A stretch of DNA of 64,000 bases from Dietzia sp032248695 (GTDB lineage Bacteria > Actinomycetota > Actinomycetes > Mycobacteriales > Mycobacteriaceae), in contig NZ_JAVHXC010000002.1 of the NCBI RefSeq assembly GCF_032248695.1, positions 310,001-374,000 on the forward strand. The letters run 5' to 3'. Both the position numbers and the translations under genes were made by a program. Shown here in pieces: positions 53,973-63,219 of this stretch. The notes below the pieces were generated by a model that did no database searches, was not told where the DNA came from, and saw only the letters and a list, made by a program, of their open reading frames with translations. Position 1 is the first letter of the stretch. Each line of letters starts with the position of its first letter.

Positions 53973-54281
53973 CCCGGCCCGCCCCTGCCGCAGCGCTCCC
54001 GCAGCCGCCCTGGCCCCAGCCCATTCGCAGCCGCCCCGCCGCCCGGGGCCCGGCCCTTTCGCAGCCGCCCCCGCAGTAGCCGCCCTGGCCCCATCCCTTT
54101 CGCAGCCGCCCCTCGCGATGGCGTCTCGCGCGCACCGCGGGGCGGGCCAGACGCCATGTTCGCGCGCGGCTGTCTGCGGGGACGTGCATCAGCGAGAGCG
54201 AGACGCCAGGCACAGGAGCGGCTGGCCGGGGACGGCTGCCGGGGGCCGGGGCCGCGACACGGAGTCGCCGGCCGCAGGCGC
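53973..54281. repeat. Solo Family A repeat in a convergent gap
   Basis: 309 bp without a gene. From 54120 to 54155 it holds the same 36-bp element as the array at 29.8-31.8 kb, with the same spacing (GGCGTCTCGC-N16-GCCAGACGCC, one mismatch), and GCGAGACGCC again at 54198-54207. The flank before it repeats TTTCGCAGCCGCCC and related words several times. No terminator with a T-run is evident. Confidence 0.8.
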
Positions 54282-55331
54282 TCAGCCGACGCGGTCGACC
54301 GTGAAGCGCACGAGCCGGCGCAGCGCCTCGTTGGCGGGACCGGAGGGCAGTGCGTCGAGCTCGGCCATGGCGTCGTCGACGTACTTCTCCAGCGTGGCCC
54401 GCGCGCGCCGCATACCGTCGGAGGCCCGGAGCAGATCGAGGGCCTCCGCGACTTCGGCGTCGTCCGTCAGCGGCTCGGCCAGCAGTTCGCGCAGCCGCGC
54501 GCTGTCGGGCGACCCGGCCTCCATCGCGTAGATCATCGGCAGGGTGTGCACGCCTTCGCGCAGGTCCGTGCCGGGGGTCTTGCCGGAGTCGGCGGACGGC
54601 GACGCGATGTCGATGATGTCGTCGGCGATCTGGAACGCGATCCCCACGGCGTCTCCGAACCGGCGCAGTCGCGCGACCTGCTCGTCGGTCGCGCCGGAGT
54701 ACTCGCCACCGAACTGGGCGGCGGCGGCGATGAGCGATCCGGTCTTCTCCCAGATGACGCGAAGGTAGTGCTGGGCGGCGTCGTCGTCGCGCCCGCCGAC
54801 GCCGGGGCCGACGGTCTCGCGCATCTGGCCGGTGACGAGTTCGGCGAAGGTCTGGGCGATGAGCTGCACGGCGGCGGGACCGAGATCGGCCAGCAGCATC
54901 GAGGAGTGGGCGAAGAGGAAGTCGCCGGCGAGGATGGCGGTGGAGTTGTCCCACTTGCTGTTCGCGGACTCGACGCCGCGGCGCATGCTGGCCTCGTCCA
55001 TGACGTCGTCGTGGTACAGGGTGGCGAGGTGGATCATCTCGCAGACGACGGCGGCCTTGACGAGGCGCTCGTGGTCGGGCCGGGGCCCGAGTTCGCCGGC
55101 GAGCAGGGTGACGATGGGCCGGAAGCGCTTGCCGCCGGCGGTGACGAGGTGCAGGGCGACCTCGGAGAGGAAGTCCTCGCCGCTCTCGAGACGGCTGACC
55201 AGCAGCTTCTCGACCTCGTCGAGGCGCCCGCGGAGGGCGGAGGCGAGGTCTGCGTCACCGACGTCCACGCCGGCCACCACGTGGTCGGTCGCCGTGTCCG
55301 CGGTGCCGGTCGTCACTGATTCGCTCGACAT
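54282..55331 (-). CDS. Polyprenyl diphosphate synthase (GrcC-like)
   Basis: 349 aa trans-prenyltransferase. First Asp-rich motif TLYHDDVMDEASMRRG, second IADDIIDIASPSADSGKTPGTDLREG. It probably makes the long isoprenoid tail of menaquinone, given menG, menJ and menD nearby; the mycobacterial neighbour is grcC1. Chain length cannot be set from sequence here. Divergent from menJ. Confidence 0.92.
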   Translation of the reverse strand: MSSESVTTGTADTATDHVVAGVDVGDADLASALRGRLDEVEKLLVSRLESGEDFLSEVALHLVTAGGKRFRPIVTLLAGELGPRPDHERLVKAAVVCEMIHLATLYHDDVMDEASMRRGVESANSKWDNSTAILAGDFLFAHSSMLLADLGPAAVQLIAQTFAELVTGQMRETVGPGVGGRDDDAAQHYLRVIWEKTGSLIAAAAQFGGEYSGATDEQVARLRRFGDAVGIAFQIADDIIDIASPSADSGKTPGTDLREGVHTLPMIYAMEAGSPDSARLRELLAEPLTDDAEVAEALDLLRASDGMRRARATLEKYVDDAMAELDALPSGPANEALRRLVRFTVDRVG

Positions 55332-55464
55332 CCCCACTCGTCCTCGTCGCCTGTGCGGTCCGGCATCGACCGGCCCTCCCGACAGACTACGGTCCCGGCT
55401 CGGCGGCTGCGGCACCCCACCCCGCCCGAGGTGCCGGCGACCGTCGCGCCGCCGACCTGCCACC

Positions 55465-56742
55465 ATGGTGCGTATGGAGTCCCGGCGGCGTCTTCCCTCT
55501 TCGACCGATGTCCTCGTGGTGGGCTGTGGCCCGGCGGGGGCGGCGACGGCGACGTGGTTGGCGCGGGCGGGCCGCGAGGTGACGGTGCTGGACGCGGCGG
55601 AGTTCCCGCGGGACAAGACGTGCGGGGACGGCCTGACGCCGCGGGCGATGCTCGAGGTGGATCGGCTGGGCCTGGGCGGGTGGGCGCGGGAGCGCATCAC
55701 GATCGAGGGCCTGGACCTGCGCGGGTTCGGGCACCGGCGGCGGGTGCCGTGGCCGGCGGGTGAGCACGGCGGGACGGGGTCGGCGGTGCGGCGCACGGTG
55801 TTCGACGACCGGCTGCGTCGGACGGCGGTCGAGGCGGGCGCGGTGGTGCTCGACGGCGTGCGGGTGACGGGCGTGGAGAGGGGCGACGACGACGAGGTGT
55901 CCGCCGTCCGGGTCGGGGACGATCGCATCGCGTGCCGAACCGTCGTGGTGGCCGATGGCGTGCGGTCGCCGGTGGGCCGACTGCTGGGTCGCACCTGGCA
56001 TCGCGACACGGTCTACGCGGTGGCGGCGCGGTCGTATGTCAGATCGTCTCGGCATGATCATCCGTGGATCGGCTCCGATCTCGAGCTGCGCGACGAGGCG
56101 GGCGCGATCCAGCCGGGTTACGGGTGGGTGTTCCCGCTCGGGGACGGCGAGGTCAATCTCGGGGTGGGGGCGTTGGCGACGTCGGCGCGGCCGGCGAACG
56201 TGGCGGTGAAGGAGCTGCTCCAGCACTACGCCCGTAGTGTGCGCGGCGACTGGGCGTTGGAGGGTGAGCCGCGGGCGGTGACGTCGGCGCTGCTGCCGAT
56301 GGGTGGTGCGGTGTCGGGGGTGGCGGGTCGCAACTGGGCGGCGGTGGGTGATGCCGCGGCGTGCGTGAACCCGCTCAACGGCGAGGGCATCGACTACGCG
56401 CTCGAGGGCGGTCGGCTGCTCGCCGAGTTGATCCTGGCCGGCCACGGCACCGGGCCCCGCGTCCGCCCCGAGCCGCTCACGCACGCGTGGCCGGAGGTGT
56501 TGCGCAGGACGTATGGCGAGGCGTTCACGGTCGCCCGCGACGCCGCGCGGTTGCTGACCTACCCGCGGTTCCTGCCGATGGCCGGGCCCGTCGGGATGCG
56601 CTCGCAGGTGCTGATGACGGCGGCGGTGCGCTGCATGTCCAACACGGTGGCGGACTCGGACCGCGACGTGGTGGCGCGGGCGTGGCGTGCGGCGGGGGCG
56701 GTGGCCCGCAGGCTCGACCGGCGCCCGCTGTTCGCCGACTGA
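55465..56742 (+). CDS. menJ: Menaquinone reductase/geranylgeranyl reductase family (MenJ-like)
   Basis: 425 aa FAD-dependent reductase that saturates an isoprene unit of menaquinone in mycobacteria. N-terminal VLVVGCGPAGAATATWLARAGREVTVLD, then DKTCGDGLTPRAM (family Cys), and GDAAACVNPLNGEGIDYALEGG near residue 295. A loop near 140 reads ERGDDDEVSAV from a near-exact copy of the repeated word. Start is ATG 55465 or 55474. Confidence 0.9.
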   Translation: MVRMESRRRLPSSTDVLVVGCGPAGAATATWLARAGREVTVLDAAEFPRDKTCGDGLTPRAMLEVDRLGLGGWARERITIEGLDLRGFGHRRRVPWPAGEHGGTGSAVRRTVFDDRLRRTAVEAGAVVLDGVRVTGVERGDDDEVSAVRVGDDRIACRTVVVADGVRSPVGRLLGRTWHRDTVYAVAARSYVRSSRHDHPWIGSDLELRDEAGAIQPGYGWVFPLGDGEVNLGVGALATSARPANVAVKELLQHYARSVRGDWALEGEPRAVTSALLPMGGAVSGVAGRNWAAVGDAAACVNPLNGEGIDYALEGGRLLAELILAGHGTGPRVRPEPLTHAWPEVLRRTYGEAFTVARDAARLLTYPRFLPMAGPVGMRSQVLMTAAVRCMSNTVADSDRDVVARAWRAAGAVARRLDRRPLFAD

Positions 56743-57099
56743 CGGCGCACCCCGCTCCCCTGCCGGCGTGCAGAGACGCAGCGCGAGTGGCCCGAGGTGC
56801 GCTGCCGAAACGCCAGGCACCGCCGGAATCTGACAAAGAGCCAGCGCGACCCTCCCCGCTTACGCTGCCCCTTTGACCCGCGCTGCCGCTCTGTACGGAG
56901 AACCGCGGGTTGCGCTGGCGGAATGGACCCGTCACGCATCACAAGCCGAAGACGCAGCGCGCCTGGCCCGAGGTGCGCTGTCGGAACGCCCGCCATCCCG
57001 GATTCTCACGACAAGCCAGCGCACCTCGGGCGAGCGACCTCGGCAGCACGCCGCGCCTCGGGCGGGCCGACCCGGCGGCGGGCCGAGTGCGCGGGCGCG
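56743..57099. repeat. Family B repeats, two tandem partial units, in a convergent gap
   Basis: 357 bp without a gene. AGACGCAGCGCG followed by TGGCCCGAGGTGCGCTG occurs at 56774 and 56950 (176 bp apart), and the CCAGCGC box at 56841 and again about 177 bp later. The stretch 56838-56920 matches 44510-44600 (GAGCCAGCGCG, TTACGCTG, TGACCCGCGCTG, GGGTTGCGCTG, ATGGACC in order). Confidence 0.8.
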
Positions 57100-57789
57100 T
57101 CAGGCGGGGCGGCGGGCCATGTGGATCGCGGCGATCCCGCCCGTGAGGTTCGTGACGCTGCAGCGCTCCCAGCCGCTGGCCTCGACCATCTCGAGCAGCG
57201 CCTGCTGGTCCGGCCAGTCGCGGATCGACTCCGCCAGGTAGACGTACGCGTCCGGGTTCGAGGACACGCTCGTCGCGATCTTCGGCAGCGCCCGCATGAG
57301 GTAGTTCATGTACAGCGCGCGGAACGGCGGGAACACGGGCGTGGAGAACTCCACCACGGCCAGCCGCCCGCCGGGCTTGACCACGCGCGCCATCTCCCGC
57401 AGACCGGCCGCGGTGTCCTGGACGTTGCGCAGCCCGAAGCTGATGGTGGCGGCGTCGAAGGAGGCGTCGGCGAACGGCAGTTTCATGGCGTCGCCCGCGA
57501 CCTTGGGCACGTCCCGCCCCGCTCCGGCCCGCAGCATGCCGAGCGAGAAGTCTGCGGCCACGCACCACGCGCCGGACTTGGCGAGCTCGACCGTCGACAC
57601 GGCGGTACCGGCGGCGAGGTCGAGGATCCGCTCCCCGGGCCGCGGCGCGAGCAGTGACCGGGCCCGGCGCCGCCACACGTGGTCCATGCCTCCGGACAGG
57701 ATCGTGTTGGTCAGGTCGTAGCGCTTGGCGACGCCGTCGAACATCGACGCGACGTCGCGGGGCTGCTTGTCGAGATTGGCGCGGGACAC
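57100..57789 (-). CDS. menG: Demethylmenaquinone methyltransferase
   Basis: 229 aa SAM-dependent methyltransferase that finishes menaquinone synthesis. Motifs: DKQPRDVASMFDGVAKRYDLTNTILSGGMDHVWRR, ILDLAAGTAVSTVELA (SAM site), DAATISFGLRNVQD and RVVKPGGRLAVVEFSTP. I chose GTG 57787-57789 because it gives the family start MSRANLDKQPRD. 10 bp after mgtA. Confidence 0.95.
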   Translation of the reverse strand: MSRANLDKQPRDVASMFDGVAKRYDLTNTILSGGMDHVWRRRARSLLAPRPGERILDLAAGTAVSTVELAKSGAWCVAADFSLGMLRAGAGRDVPKVAGDAMKLPFADASFDAATISFGLRNVQDTAAGLREMARVVKPGGRLAVVEFSTPVFPPFRALYMNYLMRALPKIATSVSSNPDAYVYLAESIRDWPDQQALLEMVEASGWERCSVTNLTGGIAAIHMARRPA

Positions 57790-57799
57790 GCCCCCGACG

Positions 57800-59074
57800 C
57801 TACCCGGCCCGCCGGACACCCACGCCGACCCGGCCCGCGGAGGAGGCCGTTCGACCCGTCGACGAGCGGGCGCCGGCGGCGATGTAGTGGTCGAACAGCT
57901 GCCCGCAGACGGCGTCCCAGGTGCGGCCCGCGACGGTGGCGCGGGCCCCGGCGGCCAGCCGTTCGCGGTCGGCGAGCACGGCGTCGACCGCGCGCGAGAC
58001 CTCGGCGGCGTATCGGCGGGGGTCGAGGAGGATCCCGTTGACGCCGGCCCGGACGAGGTCGCGGGGGCCGCCGGCGTCGGGGCCGATCACGGGCACCCCG
58101 GACGCGTGGGCCTCCTGGACGGACTGGCAGAACGTCTCGAACTCGCCGGCGTGACAGAACACGTCGAGCGTGGCGTAGGCCCGGGCGAGGGCCTCGCCGT
58201 GGAGCTCGCCGGTGAAGATCGCGTGGGGCATGGCCGCCCCGAGTGCGGGGCGTTCGGGTCCGTCGCCGACGACGACGAGCTGCACGTCCCCGTCCGGGCC
58301 GGAACGGTCGGCCAGTGACCGGAGGCGCTCGACGTGCTTCTCCGGGGCGAGCCGGCCGACGAATCCGACGACGGGCCGCCCGTCCGGGGACCACAGTCGG
58401 TGCAGGGCGGCGCTGCGCCGGGTGGGCGAGAAGCGTTCGGCGTCGACGCCCCGCCCCCACCGGTACAGGCGCGGGATGCCGTGGGCGGCGAGGTCGGCCA
58501 TCGCGGCCGTCGAGGGGGCGAGGGTGCGGTCGCAGGTCGCGTGGATCGCCCGCGTCCAGGCCCAGGCGGCGTCGGACAACACGCCGATCCCGTAGGCGTC
58601 GGCGAATCCGGCGACGTCGGTCTGGTACACCGCCACCGACGGAACCCCCAGGGCGCGGGCGGCGGCGGCCCCGGCGGCGCCGAGCACGAACGGCGACGCG
58701 AGGTGGACGACGTCGGGGGCGAAATCGCGCAGCGCGTTGTACACGCTCGGACTGGGGGCCCCGACGGGCAGGGACGACACGACCGGCACGCGTACGGCCG
58801 TGACCCGGTGGACGGGGTAGCCGAGGTGGTGGTCGGGGCCCTCGGCCGGGTCGGCACCGAGCAGGTGCCCGCCCGCGAGCGGGGCGACCGCGCTGACGAG
58901 CGGGTGCGCCCGGACGGCGTCGGCCGCCCCCTGCCAGAGCCCGACCTGCCCGGAGGGCGCCACGACGAGGCAGTCGTGACCGTGCCGTCGCGCGTACTCC
59001 AGCACGCGCAGGACCGAGTTGGTGACGCCGTTGACGTTCGGCAGGAACGATTCGGTGACGATGGCTACGCGCAC
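57800..59074 (-). CDS. mgtA: GT4 mannosyltransferase (MgtA-like)
   Basis: 424 aa GT-B glycosyltransferase. N-terminal VAIVTESFLPNVNGVTNSVLRVLEY and C-terminal GFVGRLAPEKHVERL, HAGEFETFCQSVQEAHASGVPVIGPDAGGPRDLV. In mycobacteria and corynebacteria MgtA/MgtA-like enzymes mannosylate glucuronosyl-diacylglycerol or related lipids. Position between menG and the DUF3592-like gene matches mycobacteria. GTG start. Confidence 0.88.
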   Translation of the reverse strand: MRVAIVTESFLPNVNGVTNSVLRVLEYARRHGHDCLVVAPSGQVGLWQGAADAVRAHPLVSAVAPLAGGHLLGADPAEGPDHHLGYPVHRVTAVRVPVVSSLPVGAPSPSVYNALRDFAPDVVHLASPFVLGAAGAAAARALGVPSVAVYQTDVAGFADAYGIGVLSDAAWAWTRAIHATCDRTLAPSTAAMADLAAHGIPRLYRWGRGVDAERFSPTRRSAALHRLWSPDGRPVVGFVGRLAPEKHVERLRSLADRSGPDGDVQLVVVGDGPERPALGAAMPHAIFTGELHGEALARAYATLDVFCHAGEFETFCQSVQEAHASGVPVIGPDAGGPRDLVRAGVNGILLDPRRYAAEVSRAVDAVLADRERLAAGARATVAGRTWDAVCGQLFDHYIAAGARSSTGRTASSAGRVGVGVRRAG

Positions 59075-59111
59075 GCCTTCACTGTCGCCCGCCTGGGCGA
59101 CGCGCCGGTGA

Positions 59112-59594
59112 TCAGCGTGAGACGGTCCGGGCAAATCGTGGTGCCGCCCGGTGAACCCGGGGTGACGCCGCGGCATAGGCGAGCGCGGCCAACGGCACCA
59201 CCACCGCCGGGACGGAGAGGGCGGGCACCACGGCGACCGTCCAGCTGCGGCCGGAGACCCGTACGAGATCGGGGTTGGCGCGGCGGAACTCGACCTGCAC
59301 CCGCTGCCCCTCGACCAGCCCCGTCGGGTAGAACACCCCGGTCACCGGCCGAACCGTACGCCCGCCCCCGGCGTCGAACTCCACCGCGGCCCGCCGGTCG
59401 GTGACCTCGGTGACGGTGGCCGTGGCGCTGCCCATGTCCCGGTCGATGCGCTGGTCGTTGACCACGCACGCCAGCAGGATGAGCACCGCCGTGAGCGCGG
59501 AGAACACGGCCGCGAGGACGGCGACGGCCCGCACGACCCGCCGGGTCAGGGCCGCGCGCCGGGCCCGCCGCGCGGCGACCGTGGGCGCGGTCAT
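59112..59594 (-). CDS. Small membrane protein, DUF3592-like
   Basis: 160 aa with two transmembrane helices (about 22-45 and 120-142) flanking a beta-rich extracytoplasmic segment (ATVTEVTDRRAAVEFDAGGGRTVRPVTGVFYPTGLVEGQRVQVEFRRANPDLVRV). Function unknown. It overlaps menD by 4 bp and precedes mgtA; a similar small membrane gene sits here in mycobacteria. Confidence 0.85.
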   Translation of the reverse strand: MTAPTVAARRARRAALTRRVVRAVAVLAAVFSALTAVLILLACVVNDQRIDRDMGSATATVTEVTDRRAAVEFDAGGGRTVRPVTGVFYPTGLVEGQRVQVEFRRANPDLVRVSGRSWTVAVVPALSVPAVVVPLAALAYAAASPRVHRAAPRFARTVSR

Positions 59595-61417
59595 CCGCGG
59601 TCCGGGGCCCCGGGCGCTGCGGTCCCGGACCGGACGGCCTGCGACCGCAGCGCCGCGTGCAGGTCGCGCAACCCCTGCCGGTCGGTGCCCACCCGCACCA
59701 CGCGCAGGCCCTCGGGCACGATGTCGTGATGCGCGACGGGCACCGACGGCTGCGCGAGGATCGCCTCCAACCCGGCGGGATCGGTGTCGGTGAACGGCAC
59801 TCCGGCCCCCGCGCAGAGCGCACCGAGGTTGGCGCCGTGCGGGGTGCCGAAGACCCGCTCGAAGTCGGCCGCCAACCGCGGGTCCCCCTGCTCGAGCAGG
59901 GAGAAGATGCCGCCGCCGTCGTCGTCGGCCACCACGATGAGCAGGTCGGAGGGGTGCCGCTCGCGGGGCCCGAGCAGCAGGCCCGAGAGGTCGTGCAGGA
60001 ACGTCAGGTCACCCAGCAGCGCCACCGTGCGCCCGGGCGCCGACAGCGCCACCCCGATCGCCGTCGACACCGTGCCGTCGATCCCCGACGCCCCGCGGTT
60101 GGCGTACATCGCCACGTCCGGGTCGATCGGCCCCACGAACGACAGGTCCCGCACGGCGTTGGAGGCGCCCACCACGAGGTTGTCCCCGGCCCGGACGCCG
60201 CGGGCCACGGCGCGGGCCACGTGCAGTCCCGTCGGGGCGCCGGTGGTCAGGTGCTCGTCGAGCAGCCGGTCGACGGCCGCCCGGGCGTGGGCGTCGGCGC
60301 GGGCGGTGGTCTCGATCCACTCCTGCTCCACCCCCCACCCGGTCAGGACGGAGTCGGCGAGCTCGGCGGCACTACCCGTCGGGTTGGGCGAGCGCGGACC
60401 GGCGTCGAGGATCACCAGGTCCACCTCCGGATCGGCGAGCAACCGGGTCACCGCACGGTGCAGCGTCGGCCGGCCGGTCACCACCACCTGCTCGGGCCGC
60501 AGCGACGGGATCGCCAACGGGTGCACCGGATGCAGCGGCACCGGCGCGCCCGGCTCCGCCACGGTCGGCACGCCCACCAGACCCGACACCGGGGCCGCCC
60601 CCACGCCCGAGACGACCAGCGTCGGGCGCGTGAGGTCCACCGCCACCGCCGAGGCCGCGGGCGCCGAGTCGACCCCCGCGCCCGCCCGCTGCACCCACGG
60701 ACGACCGCCCGGGCGGCCCTCCGGCAGACCGCCGGACCCGTCGCCCGGGCCCACCTCGTCGTCGTCGTACCCCCCTGGGCCGCCACCGAGGACGAACTCC
60801 TCGTCGCCCTCGCCCGGCACCAGCGGCTCGCGGAACGCGATGTCGACCTGCACCGGGCCCGGGTCGGCCGGCGCCGTGGCGGTGAGGATCGCCCGACCGA
60901 TCGCCGACCGCCAGTGACGGTGCTCCGCAGCGGCGTCCCCGGCCGCGCCCAGCTCCACCACCGCACGCGCGTGCGGGCCGAAGATCCCCACCTGGTCGAT
61001 GGTCTGGTTGGCGCCCGTGCCCCGCAGCTCCGGCGGGCGGTTCGCCGTCAGCGCCAGCACCGGCACGCCCGAGTGCGCGGCCTCGACCATCGCCGGATGG
61101 AGATTGGCCACCGCGGTGCCGGAGGTGACGACCACGGGGACCGGCCGCTTCGACCCCAGCGCCAGCCCCAGTGCCGTGAACCCGGCACCGCGCTCGTCGA
61201 TCCGCACGTGCAACGCGATCCGCCCCGCCCGCTCCGCCGCGGCCAGCGCCAGGGCCAGCGGCGCGCTGCGCGAACCGGGGCACAGGACCGCGTCGGTGAT
61301 CCCGTGGCGGACCATCTCGTCCACCAGGACGCGCGCCTGCGCGGTGCTGGGATTGCTCGGCGCGGTACCGGCGTCGCTCGACGACGCGGCGCTGGGAGTG
61401 CTCGGCGTGGGATTCAT
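59591..61417 (-). CDS. menD: SEPHCHC synthase MenD
   Basis: 608 aa ThDP enzyme of menaquinone synthesis, joining 2-oxoglutarate to isochorismate. N-terminal CPGSRSAPLALALAAAE and catalytic Glu in RIDERGAGFTALGLALGS; C-terminal ThDP motif GDLTFLHDLSGLLLG...VVADDDGGGIFSLLEQGD. Near residue 214-220 a Gly-rich linker reads GGYDDDEVGPGDG from a near-copy of the repeated word, longer than in most MenD. Confidence 0.95.
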   Translation of the reverse strand: MNPTPSTPSAASSSDAGTAPSNPSTAQARVLVDEMVRHGITDAVLCPGSRSAPLALALAAAERAGRIALHVRIDERGAGFTALGLALGSKRPVPVVVTSGTAVANLHPAMVEAAHSGVPVLALTANRPPELRGTGANQTIDQVGIFGPHARAVVELGAAGDAAAEHRHWRSAIGRAILTATAPADPGPVQVDIAFREPLVPGEGDEEFVLGGGPGGYDDDEVGPGDGSGGLPEGRPGGRPWVQRAGAGVDSAPAASAVAVDLTRPTLVVSGVGAAPVSGLVGVPTVAEPGAPVPLHPVHPLAIPSLRPEQVVVTGRPTLHRAVTRLLADPEVDLVILDAGPRSPNPTGSAAELADSVLTGWGVEQEWIETTARADAHARAAVDRLLDEHLTTGAPTGLHVARAVARGVRAGDNLVVGASNAVRDLSFVGPIDPDVAMYANRGASGIDGTVSTAIGVALSAPGRTVALLGDLTFLHDLSGLLLGPRERHPSDLLIVVADDDGGGIFSLLEQGDPRLAADFERVFGTPHGANLGALCAGAGVPFTDTDPAGLEAILAQPSVPVAHHDIVPEGLRVVRVGTDRQGLRDLHAALRSQAVRSGTAAPGAPDRG

Positions 61418-61427
61418 CGACCCCAGC

Positions 61428-62426
61428 CTAGTCGCGCGCCGCCGACCGCCCCGCCGCATCCGTGAGCCGCCCACCCATCGCCGCCAGGCGATCGCGCAGC
61501 GCCTCCGGCGACTCCACCTCGAACCGGCCCGGCAACCGCGCGAGGAACCACGCCAACACGTCCAGGTCCGCCGCCCCCGTCTCCAACCGGCACGCCGGCC
61601 CGTCCACGTGGCCCGCCCCGCGCAACTCGGTGACCGCCCCGAACGTGGGCGGGAACAACTCCACCACCTCCTCCGCCGGCGAGAACACCAGCACCCGCGC
61701 CACGTGCTCGTACGGCGCGGCGGTGACCGCGTGCTGGACGTGCGACGCGGGATCCGGGACGTCCGCCCTCGGGGTGAAGCGCCACCGGCTGCGGTGCACC
61801 GCCCGGATCCGGTCCAGACGGAACGTGCGCCAGTCCGAACGCTCCAGGTCGAAGCACAGCAGGTACCAGCGGCGACCCAGCACCACGATCCGGTACGGCT
61901 CCACCCGACGCTCCGTCTCCCTCCCCGCGCGGTCCCGGTACTCCAGACGCACCTGCTCCGTGCCGCGCACCGCGTGCCCCAGGTCGAGCAGCAGCTCCGG
62001 CTCCACCGCGGCGTCCGCCCCGGCGACCGCGACCATCGACTCGGTCACGTCGGCCACCCGCTCCCGCAGGCGACCCGGCATCACCTGGTCCAGCTTCGTC
62101 AGCGCGCGCAGGGCGTGCTCGCCCACGCCGGCCACCGCACCGCCCGCCGCCAGGCGCAGGGCGATCGCCACGGCCACCGCCTCCCTGTCGTCCAGCAGCA
62201 GCGGCGGCAGACGCCGACCCGAACCCAGGCGGTAACCACCGCCCGCACCGCGCTCGGACTCCACCGGGTACCCCAGATCGCGCAGCCGGTCCACGTCACG
62301 GCGGACCGAGCGGGTCGTCACGCCCAGCTCCGCCGCCAGCTCCTCACCCGTCCACACCGACCGCCGCTGCAGCAGGTCCAGCAGGCACAGCACGCGCTGC
62401 GTCGTGGGCATCCGGTCGTCGCTCAT
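61428..62426 (-). CDS. WYL-domain transcriptional regulator
   Basis: 332 aa. N-terminal HTH_11 (RVLCLLDLLQRRSVWTGEELAAELGVTTRSVRRDVDRLRDLGYPVESERG) and a WYL domain with RRVEPYRIVVLGRRWYLLCFDLERSDWRTFRLDRI. WYL proteins usually sense a small ligand and control the adjacent genes; its divergent neighbour is a DinB-like protein. It ends 10 bp before menD. ATG chosen; a slightly longer start at 62452 is possible. Confidence 0.9.
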   Translation of the reverse strand: MSDDRMPTTQRVLCLLDLLQRRSVWTGEELAAELGVTTRSVRRDVDRLRDLGYPVESERGAGGGYRLGSGRRLPPLLLDDREAVAVAIALRLAAGGAVAGVGEHALRALTKLDQVMPGRLRERVADVTESMVAVAGADAAVEPELLLDLGHAVRGTEQVRLEYRDRAGRETERRVEPYRIVVLGRRWYLLCFDLERSDWRTFRLDRIRAVHRSRWRFTPRADVPDPASHVQHAVTAAPYEHVARVLVFSPAEEVVELFPPTFGAVTELRGAGHVDGPACRLETGAADLDVLAWFLARLPGRFEVESPEALRDRLAAMGGRLTDAAGRSAARD

Positions 62427-62544
62427 CTCACGCCCCCGTTCGTGGCCGGTCATCCCTCTGGGCGGAAGTGTTCCACGTCCAGCGGACCGATCCTGTCCGC
62501 ATGCGGTGCGAGGCTGTCCGCAGTCGACCTCAGAGGAGAGAACC

Positions 62545-63120
62545 ATGACCGCCACCCACACCCTCGACTGGACCGCCCAGCTCGTCGAGCAACTCGACCA
62601 CCACTGGACCACCCAGCTCCGCCCCCGCCTCGAGGGGCTCACCGACGCCGAGTACCACTACTCCCCCGCACCCGAGGCGCGCACCTGGGACGTACGACCG
62701 CGGGGCACCAGCCGGGCCCAGATGCAGGGCGGGGCCGGGGACCACACCATCGACTTCGCCTACCCCGAACCCGTGCCCGCGCCGCTGACGACCATCGCGT
62801 GGCGGATCGGCCACGTCGTCGTCGCCGTCCTCGGGGCCCGGTGGCACTCCCACTTCGGCGGACCCGCGCACGACTACATGAGCCACACCTACGCCGGCGA
62901 CGCCGCCGGCGGGCTCGCCCAACTCGACCGCGTCTACGCCGGATGGATGGACGGCGTGCGGGGGCTCGACCCCGACGCGCTGGGCCGACCGATCGGCGAG
63001 GCCGAGGGCCCGTGGGCCGACCACCCCATGGCCGCCCTGATCCTGCACATCAACCGCGAGGTCATCCACCACGGCGCCGAGATGTGCCTCCTGCGCGACC
63101 TCTACGCCACCACGCACTGA
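62545..63120 (+). CDS. DinB/YfiT-superfamily protein, first copy
   Basis: 191 aa four-helix DinB-fold protein. Metal-binding His residues are likely in IAWRIGHVVVAVLG, ARWHSHFG and HINREVIHHGAEM. Such proteins include mycothiol- or bacillithiol-dependent transferases; substrate unknown. AGAGGAGAG precedes the ATG. Divergent from the WYL regulator, its probable controller. Confidence 0.88.
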   Translation: MTATHTLDWTAQLVEQLDHHWTTQLRPRLEGLTDAEYHYSPAPEARTWDVRPRGTSRAQMQGGAGDHTIDFAYPEPVPAPLTTIAWRIGHVVVAVLGARWHSHFGGPAHDYMSHTYAGDAAGGLAQLDRVYAGWMDGVRGLDPDALGRPIGEAEGPWADHPMAALILHINREVIHHGAEMCLLRDLYATTH

Positions 63121-63219
63121 TCCGCTCGTTTCGCCGCCTGAACCCGCGGCCCCGCCGCGTCGGTCCACCGTCTCGACCCACCGCCCCACCTCACCGCCCC
63201 ATCTCACCGAGGAGTCGTC

